Shown piece after piece: positions 56,589 through 64,000 of a DNA stretch of 64,000 nucleotides; the first letter of the stretch is position 1, and every line of letters starts with the position of its first letter. This DNA is from JBCCCJ01 sp039029315. GTDB taxonomy: Bacteria > Bacteroidota > Bacteroidia > J057. The translations under genes were made by a program, and so were the position numbers. The notes beneath the pieces were generated by a model. It was not told the origin of the DNA and ran no database searches. It was given only the letters and a program-made list of their open reading frames with translations. Where the stretch lies: positions 1-64,000 of the forward strand of contig JBCCGK010000010.1 of the NCBI GenBank assembly GCA_039029315.1, given 5' to 3'.

Positions 56589-58097
56589 TTATCGAATGGA
56601 ATTGACAGGTTTGAGTTCATATTCTCCTTTGACAATCAGGTAATAGATCAGAATCGCACCTGAGACCAATGGAATCAGAGAAAGAATCATCAGCCCGATG
56701 TTCCGAAGATTGTTCGACTTGGAAACAGTATTGGAAAACAGCGGATATGTGGTCCAGATGGCCAATCCCAGAAAGGCTGTCCCAATAACAGGAATAAAGA
56801 AGGCGACTGCGATCAGCAGGATTCTCAAAGAGGCTTTTTGCAATCCTATAGCAGTGAGACCTGGAATCAGAGAAGCGACCAAAGACGCTACCACCACCAT
56901 CACAAATGATTGGATATAGTAGCTGGAACTCAGATTTGGATAAACCATACTACTCACTCCAAGGCTTTCTACCCCTTCAGAAAAGGCTGATAGATCGATT
57001 CCGACGGTTCCGAAGATTTTTACCAATAAAAATCCTGCGAATAATCCGATTGGACCTGCAATCAACAACAGAAAGATTGTTTCCCACATAATCATCAGGA
57101 AAACCCGAATCTTGCTCATACCGATGGACAATAACATCCCTAATTCCTGTTTCCGCTCCATCACTGCCATCAGCATGGTATTGATGATGCCAAACAAGAG
57201 GGCGGTCAGGATGATTCCCATGAAAATATAGGTGATATAGCCAAAGGATTCGGCGATTAATTGAAGATCGGGCGCAATGTCTTTCCAATCTTCCACCACT
57301 GCTTCCGGGTATTTTTCGATCAGCTCTGCCTTCAGCCTGGTAAGATCTTTGGACTCACCGACCAATTGGTTTCGGCCATTGATCAGAAGTGCAATTTCGT
57401 GAATCTGATCAGGCGTGTTCATCAGTTCCTGAAGGTCCTGAATTCTGACATATACATTGACTTCTTCTTCTTTGGAACTCTGCACGTCATATATTCCTAC
57501 AATTTTGAACTTGGGGCTGATGGATTCTTCTTCTGGTGTCAAAAGTCTAAGGCTTGCAGAAGGCTTTCTTCCCAATTTGGCTAGGGAATCCAATGGCATT
57601 CCAGGTCGAAATTCTGGGAGATCCAGTTTCATTTTTTCGGCCATTTTTCGACCAATCAGAATTGGCTTCCCACGTGTTCCGGTGAAGTATTCTCCCACAG
57701 CCAGTAAAGAATCCAGCTTGGTAACCCTGGACTCTGATTCTGGATCTACTCCATGAATCATGACGCCAAAGGTATTCCTGGCATCACTCAATATTCCGGG
57801 TGTGATATACCTGCCGGTTGCTGCCTTGACATCAGATCTTGTCTGAATGTCTGCCAGGGTTGCCTGTCCGTCAGGCAAAAAATATTTAATTTTGAGGTCA
57901 TCCCTGAATTTGGGATGGTGGAGCTGGATGTGTGAGGTTTTGGTATCAATGATATTTCGCATCCGTTGGCCATTGATGCCCCAGGAAAAAGAAATCCCAA
58001 AGATTCCCAGACATATTCCCAGAATGATCGCTGACATAATGACCAAACTCCGGGTTGGATTTCTCCAAATATTGCGTAAAGCGACTGTTAATAACAT
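56589..58097 (-). CDS. FtsX/MacB-type ABC permease, long form
   Basis: Encodes 502 residues. The N-terminal TM segment (TRSLVIMSAIILGICLGIFG) precedes a large periplasmic MacB-type domain (~45-285) and an FtsX core of three TM segments (YIFMGIILTALLFGIINT, ETIFLLLIAGPIGLF, FVMVVVASLVASLIPG). Unlike the partner permease it has two extra C-terminal TM segments (LLIAVAFFIPVIGTAFLGLA and LMILSLIPLVSGAILIYYL), giving six in all. Partners: the 404-residue permease 19 bp upstream and the ATPase 21 bp downstream. It would form half of a LolCE-like heterodimer. Confidence 0.9.
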   Translation of the reverse strand: MLLTVALRNIWRNPTRSLVIMSAIILGICLGIFGISFSWGINGQRMRNIIDTKTSHIQLHHPKFRDDLKIKYFLPDGQATLADIQTRSDVKAATGRYITPGILSDARNTFGVMIHGVDPESESRVTKLDSLLAVGEYFTGTRGKPILIGRKMAEKMKLDLPEFRPGMPLDSLAKLGRKPSASLRLLTPEEESISPKFKIVGIYDVQSSKEEEVNVYVRIQDLQELMNTPDQIHEIALLINGRNQLVGESKDLTRLKAELIEKYPEAVVEDWKDIAPDLQLIAESFGYITYIFMGIILTALLFGIINTMLMAVMERKQELGMLLSIGMSKIRVFLMIMWETIFLLLIAGPIGLFAGFLLVKIFGTVGIDLSAFSEGVESLGVSSMVYPNLSSSYYIQSFVMVVVASLVASLIPGLTAIGLQKASLRILLIAVAFFIPVIGTAFLGLAIWTTYPLFSNTVSKSNNLRNIGLMILSLIPLVSGAILIYYLIVKGEYELKPVNSIR

Positions 58098-58116
58098 AGG
58101 TTGGAGGATTGAAGAC

Positions 58117-59331
58117 CTAAGCTTTCATCGAATCAATGGGATTCAATCCCAATACTTTCAGAAGTGGATACACCGACATCACAATTGTGATGAAAAAAAC
58201 GAATATCCCCTGGCTCAAAAAGATCTGTGGATCAATTTTGGTCGGTAGAATAGGTTCAATCCCAAATTCTGCATAGGCATCTGCCATCGAGGTGAATTCT
58301 ATCGGATTGAAATGGAAATAGGTTACCAATGGCAAAGCAAATAATGACCCTAGCAGGACCCCTAATGCAGCCATAAACAGGATTTCGAAGAAGAGAACCA
58401 GTCCAAGTCGCCATTTTTTCATGCCGATCGCCACCAGCACTCCAAACTCATATTTCCTTTCGGCAGTCATCATGAGCAATGTGCCGAAAATGCCAAATCC
58501 AATGATTAGGTAGAGGATTCCCATAAAAATGACCCCTCCTCCCCGATCAGCTTCTATCATCTGAATCAATTCGGGTGTCATCTCCTCCCAATCCATGATT
58601 TCATAAGTAGAGGTATCCAATTCAGCCCGGAGGCTTTTTACAATCTCTTTGGACTTGTCTGCATCATCCAATTGCAAGGCGTAGTCTGTCAATCGGTTGG
58701 GTGCCCCAAAAAATTCCTGAGCAGTCTCGATCGACATATACACAATGCGCTTGTTCAGGTCAGGATTGCCGAAGTGTACCAGACCACCAATTGGCAGTAG
58801 ATCATTGGCCATGCTGCCATGATAGCCAGCCCCCAACAATACCAGAGAATCTCCAATTCCCAAGCCAAGTTTCTCAGCCAAGCCATCTGAAATCAGGATG
58901 GATCTTTCTCCATTTTCAAATATTTTCCCTGCTACCACTTTGTTTTTCAGACCGGTTACCAATTGTTCTTTTTCTGGATCTACCCCAATCACCATGGCTG
59001 CGCGACTCACATCCCGATGGGCAACCAATGCGACGGATCGCAATCTTGGTGCGGCACTTGTGATTTCCTTGTCTTCTGTCGTGAGTTGTTCCAGTACAGG
59101 GACAACTTCAAAGCTGTTGTCGATGATTTGCTCATCCCAATAGCCATTGTCGTGGATTTGGACATATCCAGTAAAGAAACTGACCATGTTCTCAACCATT
59201 TTGGAATAGGAGCCTTCTTGGACGGATCGCATAAAATTGGCCAGCAATACGGCAAAGAAGACAGACAAAATGGTGATCAAGGTCCTCGACATGTTTCTCC
59301 ACAGATTTCTCCATGCAAGTGTGAGGTACAT
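58117..59331 (-). CDS. FtsX/MacB-type ABC permease, short form
   Basis: Encodes 404 residues in the standard LolC/LolE layout. TM1 (LITILSVFFAVLLANFM) precedes a periplasmic MacB-type domain with GVDPEKEQLV, and three C-terminal TM segments follow (FMGILYLIIGFGIFGTLLMM; LFFEILFMAALGVLLGSLFA; IFLSQGIFVFFITIVMSV). It starts 2 bp after the LolA-like gene and is probably the partner of the 502-residue permease. A lipid or lipoprotein export complex is the inference. Confidence 0.92.
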   Translation of the reverse strand: MYLTLAWRNLWRNMSRTLITILSVFFAVLLANFMRSVQEGSYSKMVENMVSFFTGYVQIHDNGYWDEQIIDNSFEVVPVLEQLTTEDKEITSAAPRLRSVALVAHRDVSRAAMVIGVDPEKEQLVTGLKNKVVAGKIFENGERSILISDGLAEKLGLGIGDSLVLLGAGYHGSMANDLLPIGGLVHFGNPDLNKRIVYMSIETAQEFFGAPNRLTDYALQLDDADKSKEIVKSLRAELDTSTYEIMDWEEMTPELIQMIEADRGGGVIFMGILYLIIGFGIFGTLLMMTAERKYEFGVLVAIGMKKWRLGLVLFFEILFMAALGVLLGSLFALPLVTYFHFNPIEFTSMADAYAEFGIEPILPTKIDPQIFLSQGIFVFFITIVMSVYPLLKVLGLNPIDSMKA

Positions 59332-59333
59332 AT

Positions 59334-60089
59334 CTATCGGACTCTTTTGAGGTTAGCTACACTGAAATAATTCTCTGGAATTTTTTTATCAAACTGAAGA
59401 GATTTGTATTCGATCACAGTTTTGTGACCCTTCTTCTCTACAGGGACCATTTCCATGCGCGTCGCAAATGTCTTCCCTCCCATCACTTTCACCTCGGAAG
59501 CATTAAGAATATTGACAAGGTATCCATCTTCGTCAAAGAATTCTGATCGTAGGGTCAGATAATCCTTTTGATCAATAAAGCTCACCACTCTTCCCCAAAT
59601 AATGTCAGAGTCTTCGTGTGGAATCAACTCAATCTTCCAACAGGTCCTCCCTTCGATCACAGAATCTTTGAGCACAGCCTGATCATAATCTGTAATGATG
59701 GATGCTTCCCTGACAAGATCGTCATTGGTGAAATCCGAGTTCATCCAGGATTGCGACATGGCTGAAGGCGGCATTTTCATGGTGCGTTGCGCCTTCGGTA
59801 GCCAGTTCCACACTTGTTTTTCTCGCTTGAGTGTGGCGATTCCTTTGTCTTTTGCTGGAGCGGTAACGAGAATAAGTGCATACTCATCTCCACTACTCCA
59901 ACTTTTCATGCTCATTGATCTCGTCCAATTGGGACGAATGATAGTCATGGTCATCTCTCCCTGAGCACTGTTCACCCCTCTTCTAACTTCTTCGGCTTTT
60001 CTGATGATGTCTTTGGCGTTTTGGGCCGTAACTGGAATGCTCAGAATCAGCAATCCGATTGCCCATAAGATGTGAGTAAATTGTCTCAT
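59334..60089 (-). CDS. LolA-like outer-membrane lipoprotein-sorting protein
   Basis: Encodes 251 residues. The signal peptide ends PVTAQ. The mature part has the LolA-like half-barrel pattern: AKDIIRKAEEVRRGVNSAQ at the start, ILVTAPAKDKGIATL, QVWNWLPKAQRTMKMPPS, and SEFFDEDGYLVNIL. This family is often encoded next to LolCDE-like ABC permeases in Bacteroidota. It would carry a lipid or lipoprotein across the periplasm from the permeases to the barrel protein. It lies 16 bp after the TetR gene and 2 bp before the first permease. Confidence 0.9.
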   Translation of the reverse strand: MRQFTHILWAIGLLILSIPVTAQNAKDIIRKAEEVRRGVNSAQGEMTMTIIRPNWTRSMSMKSWSSGDEYALILVTAPAKDKGIATLKREKQVWNWLPKAQRTMKMPPSAMSQSWMNSDFTNDDLVREASIITDYDQAVLKDSVIEGRTCWKIELIPHEDSDIIWGRVVSFIDQKDYLTLRSEFFDEDGYLVNILNASEVKVMGGKTFATRMEMVPVEKKGHKTVIEYKSLQFDKKIPENYFSVANLKRVR

Positions 60090-60105
60090 ATGTGATGTGA
60101 TTGAT

Positions 60106-60699
60106 TTAGGAACAATATTTTTTGATAAGAAAGGATTTGATCGATTGGATATTCATGGCATCCTGCACAACAATGTACTGCATCCCTAGCCCATCGAGCA
60201 TGGCGGTAATGGTAATGGCCTCCTCCCTAGGATTCTCCAACCCAATTTCTCTCAGAAGACTTTCCATCAATGGCAGCGTATTCACATATCGACTCTTCAC
60301 CAATTCCATTAGATCCGGGAATTGATCTATTTGAAGAGACAGCCCTACCATTAATTTGCTTTGATGTGGATTCTGGATGATGAAGTCAAACGAAAACTCA
60401 ATGATCAGCTTCAGTTTTGATTTGGCATCTGCTTGCTGACTCAACAATTCCATAAAATCGTCTCCTTCTGCCATTTTCTCATAGACGATTTGGTGAATCA
60501 GGTCATCTTTCCCGCCCATATTGTCATCACCAAAATAATTGTAAATCAGCCCTTTGGCAACCCCTGCCTTTTTGGCTATTTGGCTGATAGAAGTATTGTG
60601 AAATCCTTGGGTCGCAAATAATTCCAGAGCGGCATCCAGGATTTTGCTTCGACTATTTCGTCGGATTTCTTCAAATTGCTTGGAAGTTCTGGGACTCAT
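60106..60699 (-). CDS. TetR-family transcriptional repressor
   Basis: Encodes 197 residues from ATG 60699; the frame extends to 60819, but that part covers the operator and promoter region. The N-terminal HTH is SKILDAALELFATQGFHNTSIS, then QIAKKAGVAKGLIYNYFG, typical of the family. The C-terminal ligand-binding helices are unassigned. It heads the six-gene envelope-transport operon, and an operator with the classic TetR sequence lies 16 bp before its start. It should repress itself and the transporter until an unknown ligand, perhaps a lipophilic compound, binds. Confidence 0.94.
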   Translation of the reverse strand: MSPRTSKQFEEIRRNSRSKILDAALELFATQGFHNTSISQIAKKAGVAKGLIYNYFGDDNMGGKDDLIHQIVYEKMAEGDDFMELLSQQADAKSKLKLIIEFSFDFIIQNPHQSKLMVGLSLQIDQFPDLMELVKSRYVNTLPLMESLLREIGLENPREEAITITAMLDGLGMQYIVVQDAMNIQSIKSFLIKKYCS

Positions 60700-60714
60700 T
60701 GAATAGTTTTTGAA

Positions 60715-60728
60715 TGACCGGTCGGTCA
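60715..60728. promoter_or_regulatory. TetR operator
   Basis: TGACCGGTCGGTCA contains TGACC and GGTCA as inverted half-sites and the 8-bp palindrome GACCGGTC. On the other strand it reads TGACCGACCGGTCA, the typical form for TetR-family operators. It is 16 bp upstream of the TetR start and 133 bp from the divergent lipoprotein start. Confidence 0.85.
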
Positions 60729-60860
60729 ATAATACGAACTTGAAAGCAGAAAAGTTAGGATATAGGCAAAATATTTCCGAGAAGTTTAAAATATCCTTCA
60801 AGTTTTTCCTTTCACGCAACAGCCTCTTCTTCTCATTCGTTATTTGGCTAAATTGCGGCT

Positions 60861-61439
60861 ATGCGTCTAATAAGCATTTGGTGGATAGGTCTATGTAGTT
60901 TGCTGGTCTTACTTTGTGTAGGATGCTTCCAAACACGACCTGTAGAACCTCCCGGTCTGGGTAATTCGGATTGGGTGAGTCCGACTGATTATGAAATTCT
61001 GTTGACAAACCTTCGGACATCCATCTCTCAACGAAATCCTCAAAACTATCTTCGATGTTTTAACCAGGATTCTCTGCGTTTTTTGCCAGCCCCTTCTTTG
61101 TTCAATGAACATGAGAGCATTTGGCAAAATTGGTCTATTCTGGATGAGCAAAGTTATCTCGACAATGTCTTTGCAAATCTATCTGTGCCGACTGGCAATA
61201 CATTGCTATTGGAGGAACAGGATTTACAGGATGTAACTTCCGATTCTTTGCGCTATGTAGGAGAATATACCCTCAGAATCAATCATGTGGATACGACACT
61301 CACAACTTTGTTCAAAGGACAATTGCAATTATTGATTAAGTCCAACAGTTTCAATGAATGGGAGATTCATCGATGGGAGGATATCGAACTCTTTGCAGAC
61401 TCCAGCTGGAGTGACCTTAAGCTAAGGTTTGTCCAATAA
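60861..61439 (+). CDS. Putative lipoprotein, 192 aa (tandem pair, first)
   Basis: Not recognised by family. The lipoprotein signal ends LLCVGC with lipidation on Cys 22. The mature part has a helix with SISQRNPQNYLRCF, then strand-rich sequence ending in WEIHRWEDIELF. The pattern of a helix pair and a final W..E strand suggests an NTF2/SnoaL-like fold. The next gene encodes a lipoprotein of similar size with the same layout. Outer-membrane or inner-membrane anchored; function unknown. Divergent from the TetR operon. Confidence 0.75.
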   Translation: MRLISIWWIGLCSLLVLLCVGCFQTRPVEPPGLGNSDWVSPTDYEILLTNLRTSISQRNPQNYLRCFNQDSLRFLPAPSLFNEHESIWQNWSILDEQSYLDNVFANLSVPTGNTLLLEEQDLQDVTSDSLRYVGEYTLRINHVDTTLTTLFKGQLQLLIKSNSFNEWEIHRWEDIELFADSSWSDLKLRFVQ

Positions 61440-61488
61440 TCTCTACGAAAGACGTTGCATTCAGCATTTTTTTTTGCTACTATCATCT

Positions 61489-62001
61489 ATGCGAAACAGG
61501 CTACTACTTTTCAGTTTTTTGCTTCCTCTCATCTGGGGAATGGGCTGTAATCCATTTGCCCCCTCATTGGATACGACAGCTCTCGCCAATGTGAATCTGT
61601 TGGGCGACCCAAGTTCAGTGGATGGCTACTTTCGCTTATTCAAAAATGCCTATGAGCTTCGTGATACCACGCTCTATGGCAGATTATTCGCAGAGGACTT
61701 TATCTTCACCTATTATGATCCAGACCTTGGCCAAGATATTGAATGGGATCGTGCAACAGAATTATCGATTTCTTACAATCTCTTTCAAGCGGTCTTGCAG
61801 ATCAACCTGGACTGGAATTATTATATCGAACTCGACACGACCGATATTGAAGCCCTAGTGGTGCGCAACTTTAGTCTGACGATAGAAGAAGATGAACAAA
61901 CCGTTTATTCTGGTTCTGGAAGAGCCAAATTCCGCCTGAGACGCGAAAGTCCTATTGAAGCCTGGCAGGCTTATTCCTGGTTCGATGATTCTGATTTCTG
62001 A
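61489..62001 (+). CDS. Putative lipoprotein, 170 aa (tandem pair, second)
   Basis: Encodes 170 residues from ATG 61489; the frame runs on to 61429, overlapping the previous gene, but only this ATG gives the lipoprotein signal (MRNRLLLFSFLLPLIWGMGC). The mature part has RLFKNAYELRDTTLYGRLFAEDF, then strands ending in WQAYSWFDDSDF, similar in layout to its upstream neighbour (an AYELRD..LY..LF helix and a terminal Trp-rich strand). A shared NTF2-like fold is the inference. Its TGA overlaps the ATG of the first PAP2 gene by one base, so the two are coupled. Confidence 0.75.
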   Translation: MRNRLLLFSFLLPLIWGMGCNPFAPSLDTTALANVNLLGDPSSVDGYFRLFKNAYELRDTTLYGRLFAEDFIFTYYDPDLGQDIEWDRATELSISYNLFQAVLQINLDWNYYIELDTTDIEALVVRNFSLTIEEDEQTVYSGSGRAKFRLRRESPIEAWQAYSWFDDSDF

Positions 62002-62765
62002 TGGGCCGACCTTTACGATCTAACACTTCCATAGCATTGTTTTCCATTTTTCAGCGACTTGCTGGATTTTTGATTGTCTGTGGCATCGGATGGCTGATTT
62101 GGTTGGGCATGCTACTCTGTTGGGGATATGAAGACAGCTTTTTGATTCTCAATGCAATCCGTCATCCTCTGGCTGATCTCCTGATGCCCCACTATACCCA
62201 CTTTGGGGATGGTCTGCTGATTTGTATTCTTGTCAGTCTGTTTTTTGCCAGAAAAGATCTCGCATTGATTCTTAGTCTGCTTGTTGGGATGTTATTGGTT
62301 GGGGGTGTTGTATATGTAGGAAAACACTGGATTTTTGAGGATTGGCATCGGCCAGTGATGGTGTTTTTGCATCGGGTAGAATTTTTTGAAATTCCCTTGA
62401 GACGCTTGTTTCACTTCACCTTTCCATCAGGTCATAGTGCAGCCGTTGGGGGAGCTGTATGCTTTTTGGCTTTTCATGTAGGAAAACGCTCCTGGCTAGG
62501 CGGACTTCTGGCCCTTTTTTCATTAAGTGCGGCATATTCTCGCCTCTATATTGGGGTTCATTTTTTGGGAGATGTACTCGTCGGACACTTTTTGGGGGTG
62601 CTGTGTGCAGTACTCAGTCTGGGCATTGCCTATCCGCGTTTTCAGCGAAGTCTTCACACCCGCCCATTATCCATGCTGGAAGTCTGGAAAAAGAGAAGTT
62701 GGATGTTCATCTGGATTCTGTTGCCAATTTCCCTGAGCTGGATATATGTATCTGAATACCTATGA
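62001..62765 (+). CDS. PAP2-family membrane phosphatase (first of two)
   Basis: Encodes 254 residues with six TM segments. Catalytic motif 1 is KHWIFEDWHRP (two residues longer than KX6RP), motif 2 is FPSGHS and motif 3 SRLYIGVHFLGDV with the catalytic His. The family removes phosphate from lipid phosphates such as undecaprenyl pyrophosphate or phosphatidate. The active site should face the periplasm. The gene overlaps the lipoprotein gene upstream by one base and the second PAP2 gene by 4 bp (ATGA), so the three are a unit. Confidence 0.9.
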   Translation: MGRPLRSNTSIALFSIFQRLAGFLIVCGIGWLIWLGMLLCWGYEDSFLILNAIRHPLADLLMPHYTHFGDGLLICILVSLFFARKDLALILSLLVGMLLVGGVVYVGKHWIFEDWHRPVMVFLHRVEFFEIPLRRLFHFTFPSGHSAAVGGAVCFLAFHVGKRSWLGGLLALFSLSAAYSRLYIGVHFLGDVLVGHFLGVLCAVLSLGIAYPRFQRSLHTRPLSMLEVWKKRSWMFIWILLPISLSWIYVSEYL

Positions 62766-63349
62766 TCGAAACGCTTGTACATATCGACACGCTTTTGTTC
62801 CAATGGCTCAATGGCTTGCATGCAGCCTGGCTGGACCCTGTCATGGTATTTCTAAGTCATAAACTAAGCTGGATTCCAGCCTATCTACTTCTGTTCATCT
62901 TGCTCATCCAGCGGGAACATTGGAAGCGAGTCCTGTTGTTTTTGTTGTGTGTGGGCCTCCTCATTGGTCTGACAGATCAGACCACCTCTTCCTTTCTCAA
63001 ACCATCGGTCAAGCGATATAGACCCTGCCATCTAGCCGCCGACCTGGATTTTGATGTTCATACAGTGAACAACAAATGCGGAGGAAAGTATGGGTTTGCT
63101 TCTTCCCATGCTGCCAATTTCTTTGGTCTGGCAACTTTTCTTGCCATGTATTTTCGACGGAGAAAGCTGAGTGCGTTGTTTTTTTCTCTGGCAGCCCTGG
63201 TCGCCTATACAAGGATTTATCTAGGAGTTCATTTTCCAGGAGATATTTTGGCAGGAGCTGCGATTGGCTGCGTGTTTGGGATTCTACTCTCCCGGCTGTA
63301 TGCGATACTCGCTCCCTTCCCTATCTTTTCCCCTCCAATTACGGAATGA
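62762..63349 (+). CDS. PAP2-family membrane phosphatase (second of two)
   Basis: Encodes 195 residues. Motif 1 is the exact KX6RP form (KPSVKRYRP), motif 2 FASSHAANFFG (SSH in place of SGH) and motif 3 YTRIYLGVHFPGDI. The layout is like the undecaprenyl-pyrophosphatase PgpB/YbjG group. The gene is coupled to the first PAP2 gene by an ATGA overlap, and its end overlaps the convergent glucoamylase-family gene by 11 bp. Two adjacent but divergent PAP2 proteins suggest different lipid-phosphate substrates. Confidence 0.9.
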   Translation: MIETLVHIDTLLFQWLNGLHAAWLDPVMVFLSHKLSWIPAYLLLFILLIQREHWKRVLLFLLCVGLLIGLTDQTTSSFLKPSVKRYRPCHLAADLDFDVHTVNNKCGGKYGFASSHAANFFGLATFLAMYFRRRKLSALFFSLAALVAYTRIYLGVHFPGDILAGAAIGCVFGILLSRLYAILAPFPIFSPPITE

Positions 63350-64000
63350 GGAATTTTCTGATGATGCTGCCGCTTTCCGTGTTCAGTTGCAGCATGTATA
63401 GACCAGGTCCCAATTCGGCAGTACCTATGGGAATTTGATGCGTCCCAGGAGGCACATTCATGTTTTCCTGAATTTTCTGGACCAGCTTTCCTTGAAGGGT
63501 AAATACCTCTATGGACAGCAATTGTTGCTCCGACACCCTCAACTCTATCATGATCCTTTCAGGTGCAGGATTCGGATATATCTCTACCTCGATCCCCCTT
63601 TCCTCTACCCCTTCCACCGAAGTATTGTCTGACACAAACCCAATGGCAGAGAGGGCAGGTTGAATTTCTGGGGTTGCCATAAAGAGCTCCCAAAGGAGAG
63701 CTGTCCGATGATTTTCGAGCATGATGATGATCGGCCCCTGATCAATCGCCAAATAGGAATTGGCAAACCAGTCCTCTTCCAGGTTGAAGGCATCATAGAA
63801 TCCCATTTCTCCCCATAATCTATCCCCCAACTCCCGATAAAAATGCTTCAATGCTCCCATAGAAGGCAGGGGAGAATAAGGCATAGATCCCAGGGCTGCC
63901 GTTGGGGTGATGGTTCCATTGTCGCGACTTGGGATCGGCTCATGGGCCAAATATCCCCAGGGATTGTCGCTGGCTGTCAATCCCCAACAAGAAGAGCTGT
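63339..64000 (-). CDS. C-terminal part of a glucoamylase-family (PF10091) T9SS type A enzyme (partial)
   Basis: The 5' part lies beyond the window: codons continue to base 64000 with SSSCWGLTASD. The visible 220 residues have the C-terminal motifs of the glucoamylase-like family (PF10091), to which GH144 beta-1,2-glucanases belong: TPTAALGSMPYSP, RLWGEMGFYDAFN, SYLAIDQGPIIIMLEN and ALLWELFM. A type A sorting domain follows (VEIYPNPAPERIMIELRV ... GLYMLQL). Predicted to be secreted by T9SS as a polysaccharide-degrading enzyme. The codon that could serve as an internal start (TTG 63980) is inside the conserved core, so it is not the true start. Confidence 0.88.
   Translation of the reverse strand, partial: SSSCWGLTASDNPWGYLAHEPIPSRDNGTITPTAALGSMPYSPLPSMGALKHFYRELGDRLWGEMGFYDAFNLEEDWFANSYLAIDQGPIIIMLENHRTALLWELFMATPEIQPALSAIGFVSDNTSVEGVEERGIEVEIYPNPAPERIMIELRVSEQQLLSIEVFTLQGKLVQKIQENMNVPPGTHQIPIGTAELGPGLYMLQLNTESGSIIRKFLIP

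Noticed and set aside
60700..60819. 40-residue N-terminal extension of the TetR gene
   Set aside because: Would place the operator inside the coding sequence; the HTH begins right after ATG 60699.

Overview
The window comes from a Bacteroidota chromosome. The evidence is: three giant secreted proteins with the gliding-motility-type (type B) C-terminal sorting domain of the type IX secretion system (T9SS), three further proteins with the type A T9SS sorting domain, a DUF5723/OmpA outer-membrane protein, and starts that mostly lack a Shine-Dalgarno sequence. The many PKD-type repeats and WG-repeat kinase suggest Saprospiria or Cytophagia, but the class is an inference. I see no rRNA, tRNA, CRISPR array, insertion sequence or prophage.

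Layout. 1-5.4 kb: a 1426-residue protein with a tyrosinase-like histidine pattern, then two small unknown genes. 5.4-19.6 kb: three minus-strand giant T9SS surface proteins; the largest has 21 units of about 75 residues arranged in a three-unit higher-order repeat. 19.8-25.6 kb: an AlbA_2 regulator, an OmpA-type outer-membrane protein, and a PAS histidine kinase with a separate receiver protein. 25.7-37.6 kb: a eukaryote-like phospho-signalling island. A membrane Ser/Thr kinase with about 25 WG repeats lies divergent to a tight operon encoding FHA-TM-trypsin protease, an unknown protein, a membrane PP2C phosphatase, zinc-ribbon-FHA, kinase-FHA, a glycosyltransferase and a sigma factor. 37.8-47.5 kb: a cytochrome/beta-propeller lipoprotein, a Gfo/Idh/MocA dehydrogenase, a propeller-amidohydrolase fusion and two paralogous T9SS proteins. 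47.6-54.7 kb: an EGF-like lipoprotein, a CHAT protease-pseudokinase fusion, a MarR regulator, a GH3 protein and a DUF3857/transglutaminase-like protein. 54.7-60.7 kb: a six-gene TetR-led operon for a Lol-like ABC transporter with LolA-like and beta-barrel partners, with a TetR operator in front. 60.9-64 kb: two lipoproteins, two PAP2 phosphatases and the end of a glucoamylase-family (PF10091) T9SS enzyme.

The best candidates for an undescribed system are the phospho-signalling island (kinase, phosphatase, FHA readers and a transmembrane protease whose sensor and protease parts face the periplasm) and the CHAT-pseudokinase protein. C7-C9 tracts lie in the linkers that join cytoplasmic and periplasmic parts of the three membrane proteins of the island, which raises the possibility of slippage switching. 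All functional statements come from motif reading without database searches.
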